Virus record (IMG/VR): IMGVR_UViG_3300027847_001060
Span: 1 to 20,340 of that record
DNA length: 20,340 nt
Origin: a virus
Reading direction: 5' to 3' (one strand)
The position numbers and the translations under genes are program-made. Shown here piece by piece: positions 1-5,256 of the stretch; the first letter of the stretch is position 1, and each line of letters starts with the position of its first letter. The notes below the pieces were generated by a model that searched no databases, was not told where the DNA came from, and was given only the letters and a program-made list of their open reading frames with translations.

Positions 1-14
1 TAATCAAAATTTAG

Positions 15-40
15 GCTGCCGCGATGTAAATCGCGCCAGC
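15..40 (-). terminator. Interrupted inverted repeat, possible weak terminator
   Basis: A 4+6 bp stem (GCTG, one C/C mismatch, CGCGAT) pairs with its complement around the loop GTAA. Read on the minus strand, downstream of the kinase gene, the stem is followed by CTAAATTTTGATTA, which is only modestly U-rich. It could end transcription of the minus operon. It could also be a structured site belonging to sequence outside the window. The structure is seen directly; the terminator role is inferred. Confidence 0.35.
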
Positions 41-116
41 ATCCCGATTGTTACTGTCAAGAAGTTAGCAAGAAGGGTGCATTTCATGTGGTCTTGTGTG
101 CGGGCCGGAGAAATAA

Positions 117-147
117 CACAACATGTTGTGGAATCGAAATCCACAAC
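117..147. repeat. Overlapping palindrome and hairpin, mutually exclusive folds
   Basis: Positions 117-130 form a perfect 14-bp palindrome (CACAACATGTTGTG). Its right arm is reused in a second perfect 8-bp inverted repeat, GTTGTGGA at 125-132 and TCCACAAC at 140-147, with a 7-nt loop. The two folds cannot form together. The element lies in the 169-bp stretch without a gene between the window edge and the kinase stop codon. A seven-A run (150-156) follows on the plus strand; no U-tract follows the stem on either strand, so it is a poor intrinsic terminator. It may be a protein-binding site. I see no tRNA or credible ORF in 1-169. Confidence 0.5.
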
Positions 148-169
148 TTAAAAAAACTTAGTGGTATCG

Positions 170-1117
170 TTACGGAAAAACAACATCATCACGGCGTACT
201 ACGCACGTCCCAACTCTCCGGCAAACACTAGCCGCCGCAGAATTCGCCATGCGTAAGCCTTCCTTGATCCCAATCCCCATCGCTTGAGCGGCAACGAACA
301 CAGCGATTACCGTGTCGCCAGCACCAGTGACATCTATTACTTCAGTAATTGATGATCCACTAACGTCGAAATCTTCTTCGCCCGAATAAAATATCCCCCC
401 GCTTCCAAGGGTTAATAGAATCGCCTCTATCCCGAACTTTTTTCTGAGAGCGGAACACCCTTCTGTCAAGTTCTTGAGGTCGCCACCCGCTTTCGCATAT
501 TCTTTCAGGTTCGGCGTGATAGTGAAACATCCCCGGTAAATATTCCAATCATCACTTTTGGGATCGACATAAACCTGAAGCCCCTGGTTGACAGCGATTT
601 GTATAATTTTCTGGGCGGCTCCTCCCAAGTGCTTTCCATAGTCCGATAAAATCACTGGACCCGTATGCTCGCGGAGTGCCTCCACTAGATATTTAAGAAA
701 GTCACCGGCCACGAACGGGCCAACCTTTTCACGGTCAACCCTTAAAATGTGTCGATTATCCGAGATAAATCTTGTTTTCAGGGTTGTGGGGATAGCGTCT
801 TCCATCTGAAGATGGACGCTTGAGACATCCTTTAATTGGTCGGCCAGTATGTCCGCTTCGGCATCCCGCCCCGTAACCCCCATCAAAGCCGTCTTAATTC
901 CCATCGCTTGGCAATTTAACGCAACATTCGCCGCGCCACCAGCCCGATAGTCGGTGGCTCCTTGTAACATAACCGGAACTGGAGCCTCCGGGGATAGGCG
1001 ATCACACCTCCCAGACACATATTTGTCCAGAATAACGTCGCCCGTCACGAGAACTTTGTCATATATCAAGGTGCACCTCGCCCTAGTATCAATTGTACCA
1101 TTATGGAGTGTATCCAT
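170..1117 (-). CDS. PfkB-family sugar kinase, HldE kinase-domain type (heptose-7-phosphate kinase)
   Basis: A 315-residue ribokinase/PfkB kinase whose closest family by eye is the N-terminal half of HldE/RfaE, which makes heptose-1,7-bisphosphate on the ADP-heptose route to LPS. Visible motifs are VLVTGDVILDKY (22-33), the substrate loop LSPEAPVPV (41-49), the PfkB N-terminal signature around GGAAN (60-64), and the C-terminal signature DVTGAGDT with the GAGDT anion hole and catalytic Asp (265-269). The length equals the kinase domain alone; the C-terminal nucleotidyltransferase of bifunctional HldE is absent. The start ATG at 1117 has an AAAGAGGT Shine-Dalgarno; a TTG at about residue 17 would remove a weakly conserved tail. 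It is the last gene of the leftward operon, 54 bp after the Q-position gene, and looks like accessory cargo. Activity on heptose phosphate is inferred from family resemblance. Confidence 0.85.
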   Translation of the reverse strand: MDTLHNGTIDTRARCTLIYDKVLVTGDVILDKYVSGRCDRLSPEAPVPVMLQGATDYRAGGAANVALNCQAMGIKTALMGVTGRDAEADILADQLKDVSSVHLQMEDAIPTTLKTRFISDNRHILRVDREKVGPFVAGDFLKYLVEALREHTGPVILSDYGKHLGGAAQKIIQIAVNQGLQVYVDPKSDDWNIYRGCFTITPNLKEYAKAGGDLKNLTEGCSALRKKFGIEAILLTLGSGGIFYSGEEDFDVSGSSITEVIDVTGAGDTVIAVFVAAQAMGIGIKEGLRMANSAAASVCRRVGTCVVRRDDVVFP

Positions 1118-1171
1118 CCCATTTTTACCTCTTTATTATCAAGTACTTACAGCGTTCACCTATTGACAGGG

Positions 1172-1678
1172 TTACTCTGCGACATGACCCGAGTCCTGCA
1201 ACGCCTGTTGCGCGCCAGTCATTGCCGACGCCAATGCGATGTCCAGTTTATCAATTATTTCTATCTGCCATCGCGAAATTGTAGAACTCCCAACGCCATA
1301 TTTTTTCCCCCACCACTTTGTGGTATGTCGGGGCCGCTCCATCGCCCAACCCCTCACAATGTCAAACGTGAACCACTTATCCCTAGACAAAGATTTACTC
1401 ACCCACCCGGCAATCTCCTCGCCGCGTTCATATCCACCAGTGAAATAAGTTTGGAGAATGGCGCACTCCAGTGGAGTCAAGACCTTCTGAACAGCCTTCA
1501 AGATATAGTTAGCCTCGACAATCTTCTCCCAAGGCGAACACCCAACGCAATACTCTATGCCAGACGTTTTCCGAGCCATCCGATAAATTGACGGTGATTG
1601 GCAAATCGGTGTTCGAAGGCGACGGATTGCCCAAGATATGGCTACATGAGCAGATGGGAAATCAGGGTCACCGGCCAT
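1172..1678 (-). CDS. Phage HTH protein in Q-antiterminator position
   Basis: A 168-residue protein starting MAGDPDFPSAHVAISWAIRR. I recognise this opening, of the form PDxPSAHxAISWAxR, from phage proteins that sit just after a Holliday-junction nuclease gene. The C-terminal part (about 120-145) contains a helix-turn-helix-like stretch, WGKKYGVGSSTISRWQIEII. ATG 1678 is preferred over upstream in-frame codons because GGAGAGAG lies just before it and the gene then overlaps the preceding stop by 11 nt. Its place at the end of the replication-type operon is where lambdoid phages carry Q or another late activator, so a regulator of the late operon is a reasonable inference. The sequence alone does not show antitermination activity; another DNA-binding role is possible. 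Confidence 0.6.
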   Translation of the reverse strand: MAGDPDFPSAHVAISWAIRRLRTPICQSPSIYRMARKTSGIEYCVGCSPWEKIVEANYILKAVQKVLTPLECAILQTYFTGGYERGEEIAGWVSKSLSRDKWFTFDIVRGWAMERPRHTTKWWGKKYGVGSSTISRWQIEIIDKLDIALASAMTGAQQALQDSGHVAE

Positions 1679-1985
1679 GGGCTCTCTCCAACATCTCGAT
1701 AGCAACCCCACTCTTTATGTGCTTATCCGTGACTCGAATAACGCAGATACCCATAAGAGCGGCCTCATTATATTTCTCGCAATCCGAAATGAATCCCTGC
1801 GGTCTGTTGTGCCTACCTCGGACCCACACTCCACCCTCGACCTCACAAGCAACTTTAAGAGAGGGCCAATAAAAATCAAACTTCCACCTGCGAGTGGGGT
1901 GAAACCTATACTCCCTCTCCGGGACATTCATCCCTACCGCCTTGATTTGCATGAGCATTTCTTCCTCTAGAGTACTTGAAGACAC
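1668..1985 (-). CDS. DUF559/Vsr-like PD-(D/E)xK nuclease, likely RusA substitute
   Basis: A small nuclease of about 105 residues belonging to the DUF559/Vsr-like branch of restriction-endonuclease-fold enzymes. The core reads EREYRFHPTRRWKFDFYWP, then VACEVEGGVW, then GFISDCEKYNEAALMG and a terminal VIRVTD. The Asp of KFDFYWP and the ExE of CEVEGG fit the metal-binding acidic residues of the fold, and DCEKYNEA is the usual conserved helix. In phage operons this family often takes the place of RusA between replication genes and the Q-position gene, so cutting of branched DNA is the likely role (inferred). GTG 1985 is chosen because AAGAGGAG ends 7 nt before it and the protein then starts SSSTLEEEML like its relatives. 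The longer frame up to 2012 would begin inside the T-run of a terminator. Confidence 0.8.
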   Translation of the reverse strand: MSSSTLEEEMLMQIKAVGMNVPEREYRFHPTRRWKFDFYWPSLKVACEVEGGVWVRGRHNRPQGFISDCEKYNEAALMGICVIRVTDKHIKSGVAIEMLERAHGR

Positions 1986-2010
1986 GCTGTTACTCCTCTT
2001 TGCACATAAC

Positions 2011-2037
2011 AAAAAAAATCCCCGCCGAAGCGAGGAT
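2011..2037 (-). terminator. Intrinsic terminator with UUCG tetraloop inside the leftward operon
   Basis: On the minus strand the stem TCCTCGC pairs with GCGGGGA (one G-U pair) around a TTCG loop closed by C-G, the exceptionally stable UUCG tetraloop. An unbroken run of eight T residues (2018-2011) follows directly. This is a textbook rho-independent terminator. It lies between the 73-residue gene and the DUF559 nuclease gene, so the nuclease, Q-position and kinase genes need read-through or their own promoter. Confidence 0.9.
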
Positions 2038-2062
2038 GGAGAGGAATGAGGTAAAGCCGGGG

Positions 2063-2284
2063 CTATTTATCATGGCCCTTCTTCTTTATCCAAATTTCAA
2101 CACTGTCGAGAGGCCCAAAGTACTCGCGCACTACGGTACACAAAGCGACAGCATCAGGCATATTTTTTTTCATCCAGTCCCACTGGCCGCGTTTCGACCC
2201 AAACTTTTTTTGCCAATGGGTCGGGGCAGTTTTTTCTTCTGGATAATAACCAAGAATCGAAACCTCTTCTGTTAATTCACGCAC
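2063..2284 (-). CDS. Small early protein of unknown function
   Basis: A 73-residue hydrophilic protein, MRELTEEVSILGYYPEEKT at the start and rich in Lys, Trp and aromatic residues (THWQKKFGSKRGQWDWMKK), ending IWIKKKGHDK. I do not recognise a family. No membrane segment or cysteine cluster is visible. The start is taken as GTG 2284, overlapping the stop of the upstream replication-type gene by 8 nt; a GGGG stretch about 10 nt upstream is a weak ribosome site, so translational coupling is likely. The UUCG-loop terminator follows its stop codon by about 25 nt, so it is the last gene of the unterminated proximal part of this operon. A DNA-metabolism accessory role is possible from position only. 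Confidence 0.6.
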   Translation of the reverse strand: MRELTEEVSILGYYPEEKTAPTHWQKKFGSKRGQWDWMKKNMPDAVALCTVVREYFGPLDSVEIWIKKKGHDK

Positions 2285-2870
2285 CCAATATTTTCCCCAT
2301 ACCAGTTGTCCTCAAATGGTCCCGACAGCGTTCTCCCCAATCTTCCATCGGCTCATCATCCTTTCTGGATAACCCCATAGACGCTAGTGTATCCGCAAGC
2401 AACCGAAGATGCACCTTATTATACTTTCGCGTCCAATGCCAAGCGCAAACCATGCCGTTGTCCTCAACGTAATGCGTTCCATCCTTCTCGCAACTGATGC
2501 ACTTCTGAACCGGGCCAGATTCAACCGGGTCTTTGACAACACGAGCCTCATCCTTCCACCTCTCTCCGTTAAGCCATGTAGTGGGGTTTGGCCGAGATGG
2601 GAGAAAAACACCATTTTGCTTTCTAGTTCGCTCGTCCGGGTAAAGTTCAACCATCTTTCGACGATACGCCTCTTGCTTGGCAAACTCCTCCTTTATTACG
2701 CCAAAAAGCGTAAGCCACTCTTCCTCACGCACCTTCTTGAATGGCTTCTTGAAGGCATCCCGTGCCGTCCCGTGACCAACCTTGGCCCCGACACCCTTGG
2801 GCAACAAAGACCAAAAAGACTCAAACATCGTTGTCAATTTAGTATCTTGTTTTTCTGTCAACTTCTTCAT
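2277..2870 (-). CDS. Replication-associated phage protein (O/helicase-loader C-terminal type) with a zinc-like cluster
   Basis: A 197-residue protein. Residues about 15-45 (FESFWSLLPKGVGAKVGHGTARDAF, given here in part) match the 'FxxFWxxxPxKxGKxxAxxAF' segment common in the C-terminal half of phage replication initiators and helicase loaders. This is followed, as in those proteins, by SRPNPTTWLNGERWKDE. A C-x2-C (CISC) and a C-x2-H (CAWH) about 20 residues apart could bind zinc. No winged-helix initiator domain is present in front, so it is shorter than a full O-type protein and may be a loader or a stand-alone C-terminal module. ATG 2870 has GGAG seven nt upstream. It is the first firmly supported gene after the leftward promoter candidate, which fits an early replication gene. 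The exact function is inferred. Confidence 0.65.
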   Translation of the reverse strand: MKKLTEKQDTKLTTMFESFWSLLPKGVGAKVGHGTARDAFKKPFKKVREEEWLTLFGVIKEEFAKQEAYRRKMVELYPDERTRKQNGVFLPSRPNPTTWLNGERWKDEARVVKDPVESGPVQKCISCEKDGTHYVEDNGMVCAWHWTRKYNKVHLRLLADTLASMGLSRKDDEPMEDWGERCRDHLRTTGMGKILGA

Positions 2871-3009
2871 TCCGATTCTCCATAACCATACTAATGCCGA
2901 AAAATTGATCCGGGGTCAAGTTCTTTGGGATCGTGAGCCTTTTGCAGGGAGACTTGACCAACTCTTGTCTGCGGAGGTTAGCGTCAGGTTCGGGCGATGT
3001 AGGGTTTAT
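2839..3009 (-). CDS. Possible hidden small ORF with no standard start, leader of the leftward operon
   Basis: Between the leftward promoter candidate and the replication-type gene one frame stays open for 56 codons and reads like protein: NPTSPEPDANLRRQELVKS, then PCKRLTIPKNLTPDQFF, then GISMVMENRNEE. The frame is closed upstream by a TAG at 3016-3018, so the only codons for a full-length start are ACG or ATA behind an AGGGA; a TTG at 2961 would give a 40-codon version with a weak ribosome site. It overlaps the 5' end of the next gene by about 30 nt. It may be a real short early gene with an unusual start, a remnant of one, or chance. No family is recognised. Confidence 0.25.
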   Translation of the reverse strand: MNPTSPEPDANLRRQELVKSPCKRLTIPKNLTPDQFFGISMVMENRNEEVDRKTRY

Positions 3010-3021
3010 CGTTCCCTACAT
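2997..3021. promoter_or_regulatory. Perfect 8-bp inverted repeat, operator candidate
   Basis: ATGTAGGG (2997-3004) and CCCTACAT (3014-3021) are perfect complements around the 9-nt spacer TTTATCGTT. The 25-bp element lies just downstream of the leftward promoter candidate, within the first 40 nt of the predicted transcript. That is a typical place for a repressor operator, or for a leader hairpin. The core TTTATCGT recurs at 3222-3229 in the rightward leader. No repressor gene is adjacent. Confidence 0.5.
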
Positions 3022-3044
3022 ATGCGGACCTCCGATAGGGACCA

Positions 3045-3073
3045 TTCTTACAAACTCCCACGAGAAAAGTCAA
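3045..3073 (-). promoter_or_regulatory. Leftward early promoter candidate
   Basis: On the minus strand TTGACT (3073-3068) is followed after exactly 17 nt by TAAGAA (3050-3045), preceded by a TG. The -35 matches consensus in 5 of 6 positions; the -10 is weak. It would drive the replication-type gene starting at 2870, with a leader of about 165 nt. This is inferred from consensus only. Confidence 0.45.
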
Positions 3074-3135
3074 TACCCAAAAACCCCAGTGTTTATGCGG
3101 CCTCAGAGGGAGACTTATTCTCCATGATATTCTTC

Positions 3136-3164
3136 TTGACAATATCTTGACAAAAGTTTAGAGT
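3136..3164 (+). promoter_or_regulatory. Rightward early promoter candidate with duplicated -35 element
   Basis: TTGACA at 3136-3141 is a perfect -35; a 17-nt spacer leads to TAGAGT (3159-3164), 4 of 6 to the -10 consensus. The nonamer TCTTGACAA occurs twice, at 3134-3142 and 3145-3153, 11 bp apart, so the spacer carries a second copy one helical turn away. This could be a tandem protein-binding site overlapping the promoter. It would drive the recombination/integration operon starting at 3392. Confidence 0.6.
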
Positions 3165-3263
3165 TCGCTGGATGAAAATTAGTAAGGAGGTGTTCCACCC
3201 GAGCCTCACGGGCCAACGCTTTTATCGTACATTTTTTCGTTGCGCCCAGACATCGGTAGTGGG

Positions 3264-3281
3264 TCGCGCTGTCGGGCGCGA
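3264..3281 (+). other. Leader hairpin 1
   Basis: TCGCGC pairs perfectly with GCGCGA around the loop TGTCGG. It has no U-tract, so it is not an intrinsic terminator. It lies 40 nt after the boxA-like CGCTTTTA. Confidence 0.45.
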
Positions 3282-3338
3282 AGGCGCGGGAGCCTCCTCC
3301 GAGTTTATCCCAAGCCAAAAACCCGGACAGTCGGGGAA

Positions 3339-3366
3339 GCCACCGGGCCCGGAAGAGCCCGGTGGC
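3339..3366 (+). other. Leader hairpin 2, 10-bp GC-rich stem
   Basis: GCCACCGGGC pairs perfectly with GCCCGGTGGC around an 8-nt loop. CCCTTTGATC follows, so the U-tract is too short for a good terminator, although a weak or protein-assisted pause or stop is possible. The stem ends 14 nt before the GAGGAA ribosome site of the first gene and does not cover it. Confidence 0.6.
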
Positions 3367-3391
3367 CCTTTGATCACAACGAGGAATAGAT

Positions 3392-3568
3392 ATGCCCAAT
3401 CCCAAGATGTTCGTAAAAGATGGATGGCAAGGAATTTGGAGGCCAGAAAGGAAGATGCTCGACATCTATCGTTTGGAAGATGACCGCGCTGACCTAAAAG
3501 ACGAGTTGTCGATAAAGGTTAAGTCTGAAAAGCGGGCCAAAGAATACTTCGATGCGCTACAAGAATAA
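3392..3568 (+). CDS. Small first gene of the rightward early operon
   Basis: A 58-residue protein, MPNPKMFVKDGWQGIWRPE at the N-terminus, then a charged, probably helical C-terminal half (RLEDDRADLKDELSIKVKSE). ATG 3392 is supported by GAGGAA five nt upstream. The stop overlaps the next gene by 17 nt, the usual packing in this operon. No family is recognised. It occupies the place of lambda N, the first gene after a structured leader, but its composition does not show the Arg-rich N-terminal peptide of known N proteins, so that role is only a positional idea. Confidence 0.6.
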   Translation: MPNPKMFVKDGWQGIWRPERKMLDIYRLEDDRADLKDELSIKVKSEKRAKEYFDALQE

Positions 3569-3875
3569 AAAGTATCTTGCGTGGTTGGCGCAAAACGAAC
3601 ACGAGTGCGTTATGTGCGGACATGAAGGATGGGACGATAACCAAATCATTCCACACCACGCAATTTCCATACCCGGATTAGCCCTTGGCGGTACAGGAAT
3701 GAAAGCGTCCGACACCTTGGCGATGCCAATGCATGTCAAGTGCCACATCGAATTTCATGCAGAGTTTCACAAACACAAAGAGGAGCAACCAATTTGGCTG
3801 ATGAAATCACAGGAGAGAATTTTGCGATTGATATGCAACCAGACCCGCACCTTCTCTTGGACCGTAAATGGATAG
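3552..3875 (+). CDS. HNH/Ref-like (DUF968-type) zinc nuclease homologue
   Basis: A 107-residue protein resembling the Ref/DUF968 group of phage HNH-fold proteins, whose P1 member Ref is a RecA-dependent nuclease. It begins RYKNKKYLAWL, typical of that group. C19-x2-C22 is followed by H35-H36 and by the block GMKASDTLAMPMHVKCHIEFH, here summarised by C64, H65 and H69, where the relatives have the second zinc/metal half-site. The HH pair and following H fit HNH chemistry, but I cannot confirm a complete catalytic set. It lies directly upstream of the recombination genes, consistent with DNA repair or recombination. Its start overlaps the preceding gene. Confidence 0.7.
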   Translation: MRYKNKKYLAWLAQNEHECVMCGHEGWDDNQIIPHHAISIPGLALGGTGMKASDTLAMPMHVKCHIEFHAEFHKHKEEQPIWLMKSQERILRLICNQTRTFSWTVNG

Positions 3876-4066
3876 CACTGATTATCCTAGAGAATTGCGA
3901 AGAGATTGTTGATCTCATGCGACCATTGCTAAAAAAGAGTCTTGGGGTCCAGCCATTGACAGAACAGGAACACGCGCTGATATCTTTCTTCGAGGAAGAG
4001 GCGCGCTTCGGGATTTATACTGAGGATCAAAAGGAGGCGGGCGCAGGACCGGGTCGCAACACATGA
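3794..4066 (+). CDS. Small early protein of unknown function, TTG start
   Basis: About 90 residues, starting (L/M)ADEITGENFAIDMQPDPH and continuing with an acidic amphipathic stretch, WIALIILENCEEIVDLM, then LTEQEHALISFFEEEARFG. The start is decided by the ribosome site: AGAGGAG (3779-3785) sits 8 nt before TTG 3794. The in-frame ATG at 3833 is 16 nt from its nearest GGAGAG and is the alternative. The gene overlaps the HNH gene by 82 nt in another frame. No family, cysteine cluster or clear membrane helix is recognised. The 63-nt gap after it holds only the ribosome site of the next gene. Confidence 0.55.
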   Translation: MADEITGENFAIDMQPDPHLLLDRKWIALIILENCEEIVDLMRPLLKKSLGVQPLTEQEHALISFFEEEARFGIYTEDQKEAGAGPGRNT

Positions 4067-4129
4067 CTGCTCGTCACCCTCGTGTTGGGTGGACCGCTTC
4101 TTACATACTACTTCGGAGGAAAAATACCA

Positions 4130-4486
4130 ATGAGTAATATTGTAAGTGATGATCAGGTTAGCAAAGCGTTGGATTTTCTTTCTACCACCGATAGAGATTG
4201 CGCTGTCAAGAAAGCCCTGATGAAAGGGTTAGAACATCAGCGTCACACACAGAAGTCTCTCGCGATGCTTGACGCCGAAACCAAGAGCATTCATTCGGGG
4301 GAGAAATTATCTGTCTCGAAAAAAGAAACGCTCGCTTTTACGTCGGATCGATACGTTGAGTTCTTACAGAAATATGAAACTTCTGTTGTCGAGTATGAAA
4401 CGATCAACAACCAACGCCACTACCAGATTGGGCTAATTGAAGTGTGGCGATCTGAACAAGCAAACCGAAGAAAGGGAAACATATGA
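4130..4486 (+). CDS. Conserved phage protein found upstream of ERF recombinase
   Basis: A 118-residue, mainly helical protein. It opens with SDDQVSKALDFL and closes with IEVWRSEQANRRKGNI; the 'AWRTQSANYRG-I' type ending is one I associate with small proteins encoded just before ERF or RecT recombinases. No catalytic motif is visible. ATG 4130 is preferred over an in-frame start at 4082 because GGAGGA (4115-4120) lies 9 nt upstream. Its stop overlaps the ERF start as ATGA (4483-4486), implying translational coupling and a shared role, perhaps as a partner of the annealing protein. The role is inferred from position. Confidence 0.65.
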   Translation: MSNIVSDDQVSKALDFLSTTDRDCAVKKALMKGLEHQRHTQKSLAMLDAETKSIHSGEKLSVSKKETLAFTSDRYVEFLQKYETSVVEYETINNQRHYQIGLIEVWRSEQANRRKGNI

Positions 4487-5256
4487 CAAATGAAAAGAGT
4501 GGACTGATTTCAAAACAAATAGGCGAGTGGGTCAAACAGCCGGGAGAAGAAATGATTACGGGAGATAGGATGAGCGAGTTTTTTAAAGCGAATGACGAAG
4601 AAGAGGAGGTTGAAGTCTCCAAAGGTTTTTTTTTCATCTCCCCAAATCGGTCAAATCTCTTTATGGCTTTGTCAAAAGCGCAGGGCGAGATCGATGCGGC
4701 GATGAAGACAAATGAAAATAGTTACTTCACTTCAAAATATGCGGACATCCACGACATTGGTCAGGCCGTGAAAGGGCCGTTAGCAAAAAATGACTTATTT
4801 TATTCGCAACTCTGGATGAAGGGTGCCAGCCCTAAAGAAGTTCTCATAGTGACGCTTGTTGGGCACAAGTCTGGCGAGTACCTGCAAACCGAATCAAGTA
4901 TGCAGTGTAAGGAATACGATAACCCACAAAAAATGGGAAGCATTATTTCTTATGCAAAACGGTATGCCTTATCCGGAATTCTGGGCGTTACTTCCACAGA
5001 AAAAAGACTAGACGACGACGCCAACGTGGTGACGATGACCGAGGTGTCCGATCCGAAGACGCTTTTGAAATTGAAAGGGGCGGCTTCGTCAGGTGCTAAG
5101 TCTCTAACGTCTGCTTGGAAGAACCTCAGAGTAGAGGATCGAAAAAAGATATCGCCAGCGGACATATCTTCCCTAAAATCAGAGGCTAAGAAAAATGAAC
5201 CTTCAACAACAAAGCCCCCAGTGGTTCGCGGCGAGGGAGTCCAGACTGACGGCTAG
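4483..5256 (+). CDS. erf: ERF-family single-strand annealing recombinase
   Basis: A 257-residue single-strand annealing protein of the ERF superfamily (P22 Erf type), which pairs complementary single strands exposed by a processive exonuclease. The core spans about 58-182: LFMALSKAQGEIDAAMK, YFTSKYADIH (81-90), then GSIISYAKRYALSGILGV (152-169) followed by an acidic DDDAN, all characteristic. About 57 residues precede the core, longer than usual, including an acidic patch (DEEEEVEV) and a run of three Phe encoded by nine consecutive T (4626-4634). The C-terminal tail is Lys/Ser/Pro-rich. Start ATG 4483 overlaps the upstream stop by 4 nt. The exonuclease gene begins 62 nt before this gene's stop, in another frame, so the pair is tightly coupled. 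Confidence 0.9.
   Translation: MTNEKSGLISKQIGEWVKQPGEEMITGDRMSEFFKANDEEEEVEVSKGFFFISPNRSNLFMALSKAQGEIDAAMKTNENSYFTSKYADIHDIGQAVKGPLAKNDLFYSQLWMKGASPKEVLIVTLVGHKSGEYLQTESSMQCKEYDNPQKMGSIISYAKRYALSGILGVTSTEKRLDDDANVVTMTEVSDPKTLLKLKGAASSGAKSLTSAWKNLRVEDRKKISPADISSLKSEAKKNEPSTTKPPVVRGEGVQTDG

Larger units (their letters stand above)
3165..3391 (+). other. Long structured 5' leader of the rightward operon
   Basis: About 225 nt between the promoter candidate and the first supported start codon. It contains CGCTTTTA (3217-3224), one mismatch from the lambda nut boxA core CGCTCTTA, a 6-bp GC hairpin (3264-3281) and a 10-bp GC hairpin (3339-3366). A strong AAGGAGGTG at 3183-3191 has no convincing ORF behind it. 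An open frame from 3173 runs through the leader but is Arg/Gly/Pro-rich and overlaps the better gene at 3392. The layout suggests a transcription-control leader (nut- or put-like), which is inference. Confidence 0.4.

Noticed and set aside
125-147. T-arm-like hairpin (5-bp stem core, 7-nt loop) hinting at a tRNA
   Set aside because: The loop does not match the T-loop consensus in register with the stem, and no anticodon or D arm or acceptor pairing could be found on either strand.
3115-3465. 116-codon minus-strand frame over the control region
   Set aside because: It crosses both leader hairpins and the rightward promoter, has no recognisable motif and is antisense to the better-supported 3392 gene.
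3172-3483. 103-codon plus-strand frame through the leader
   Set aside because: Its start has no ribosome site at the right distance, the composition is Arg/Gly/Pro-rich, and it overlaps in another frame the better-supported 58-codon gene at 3392.
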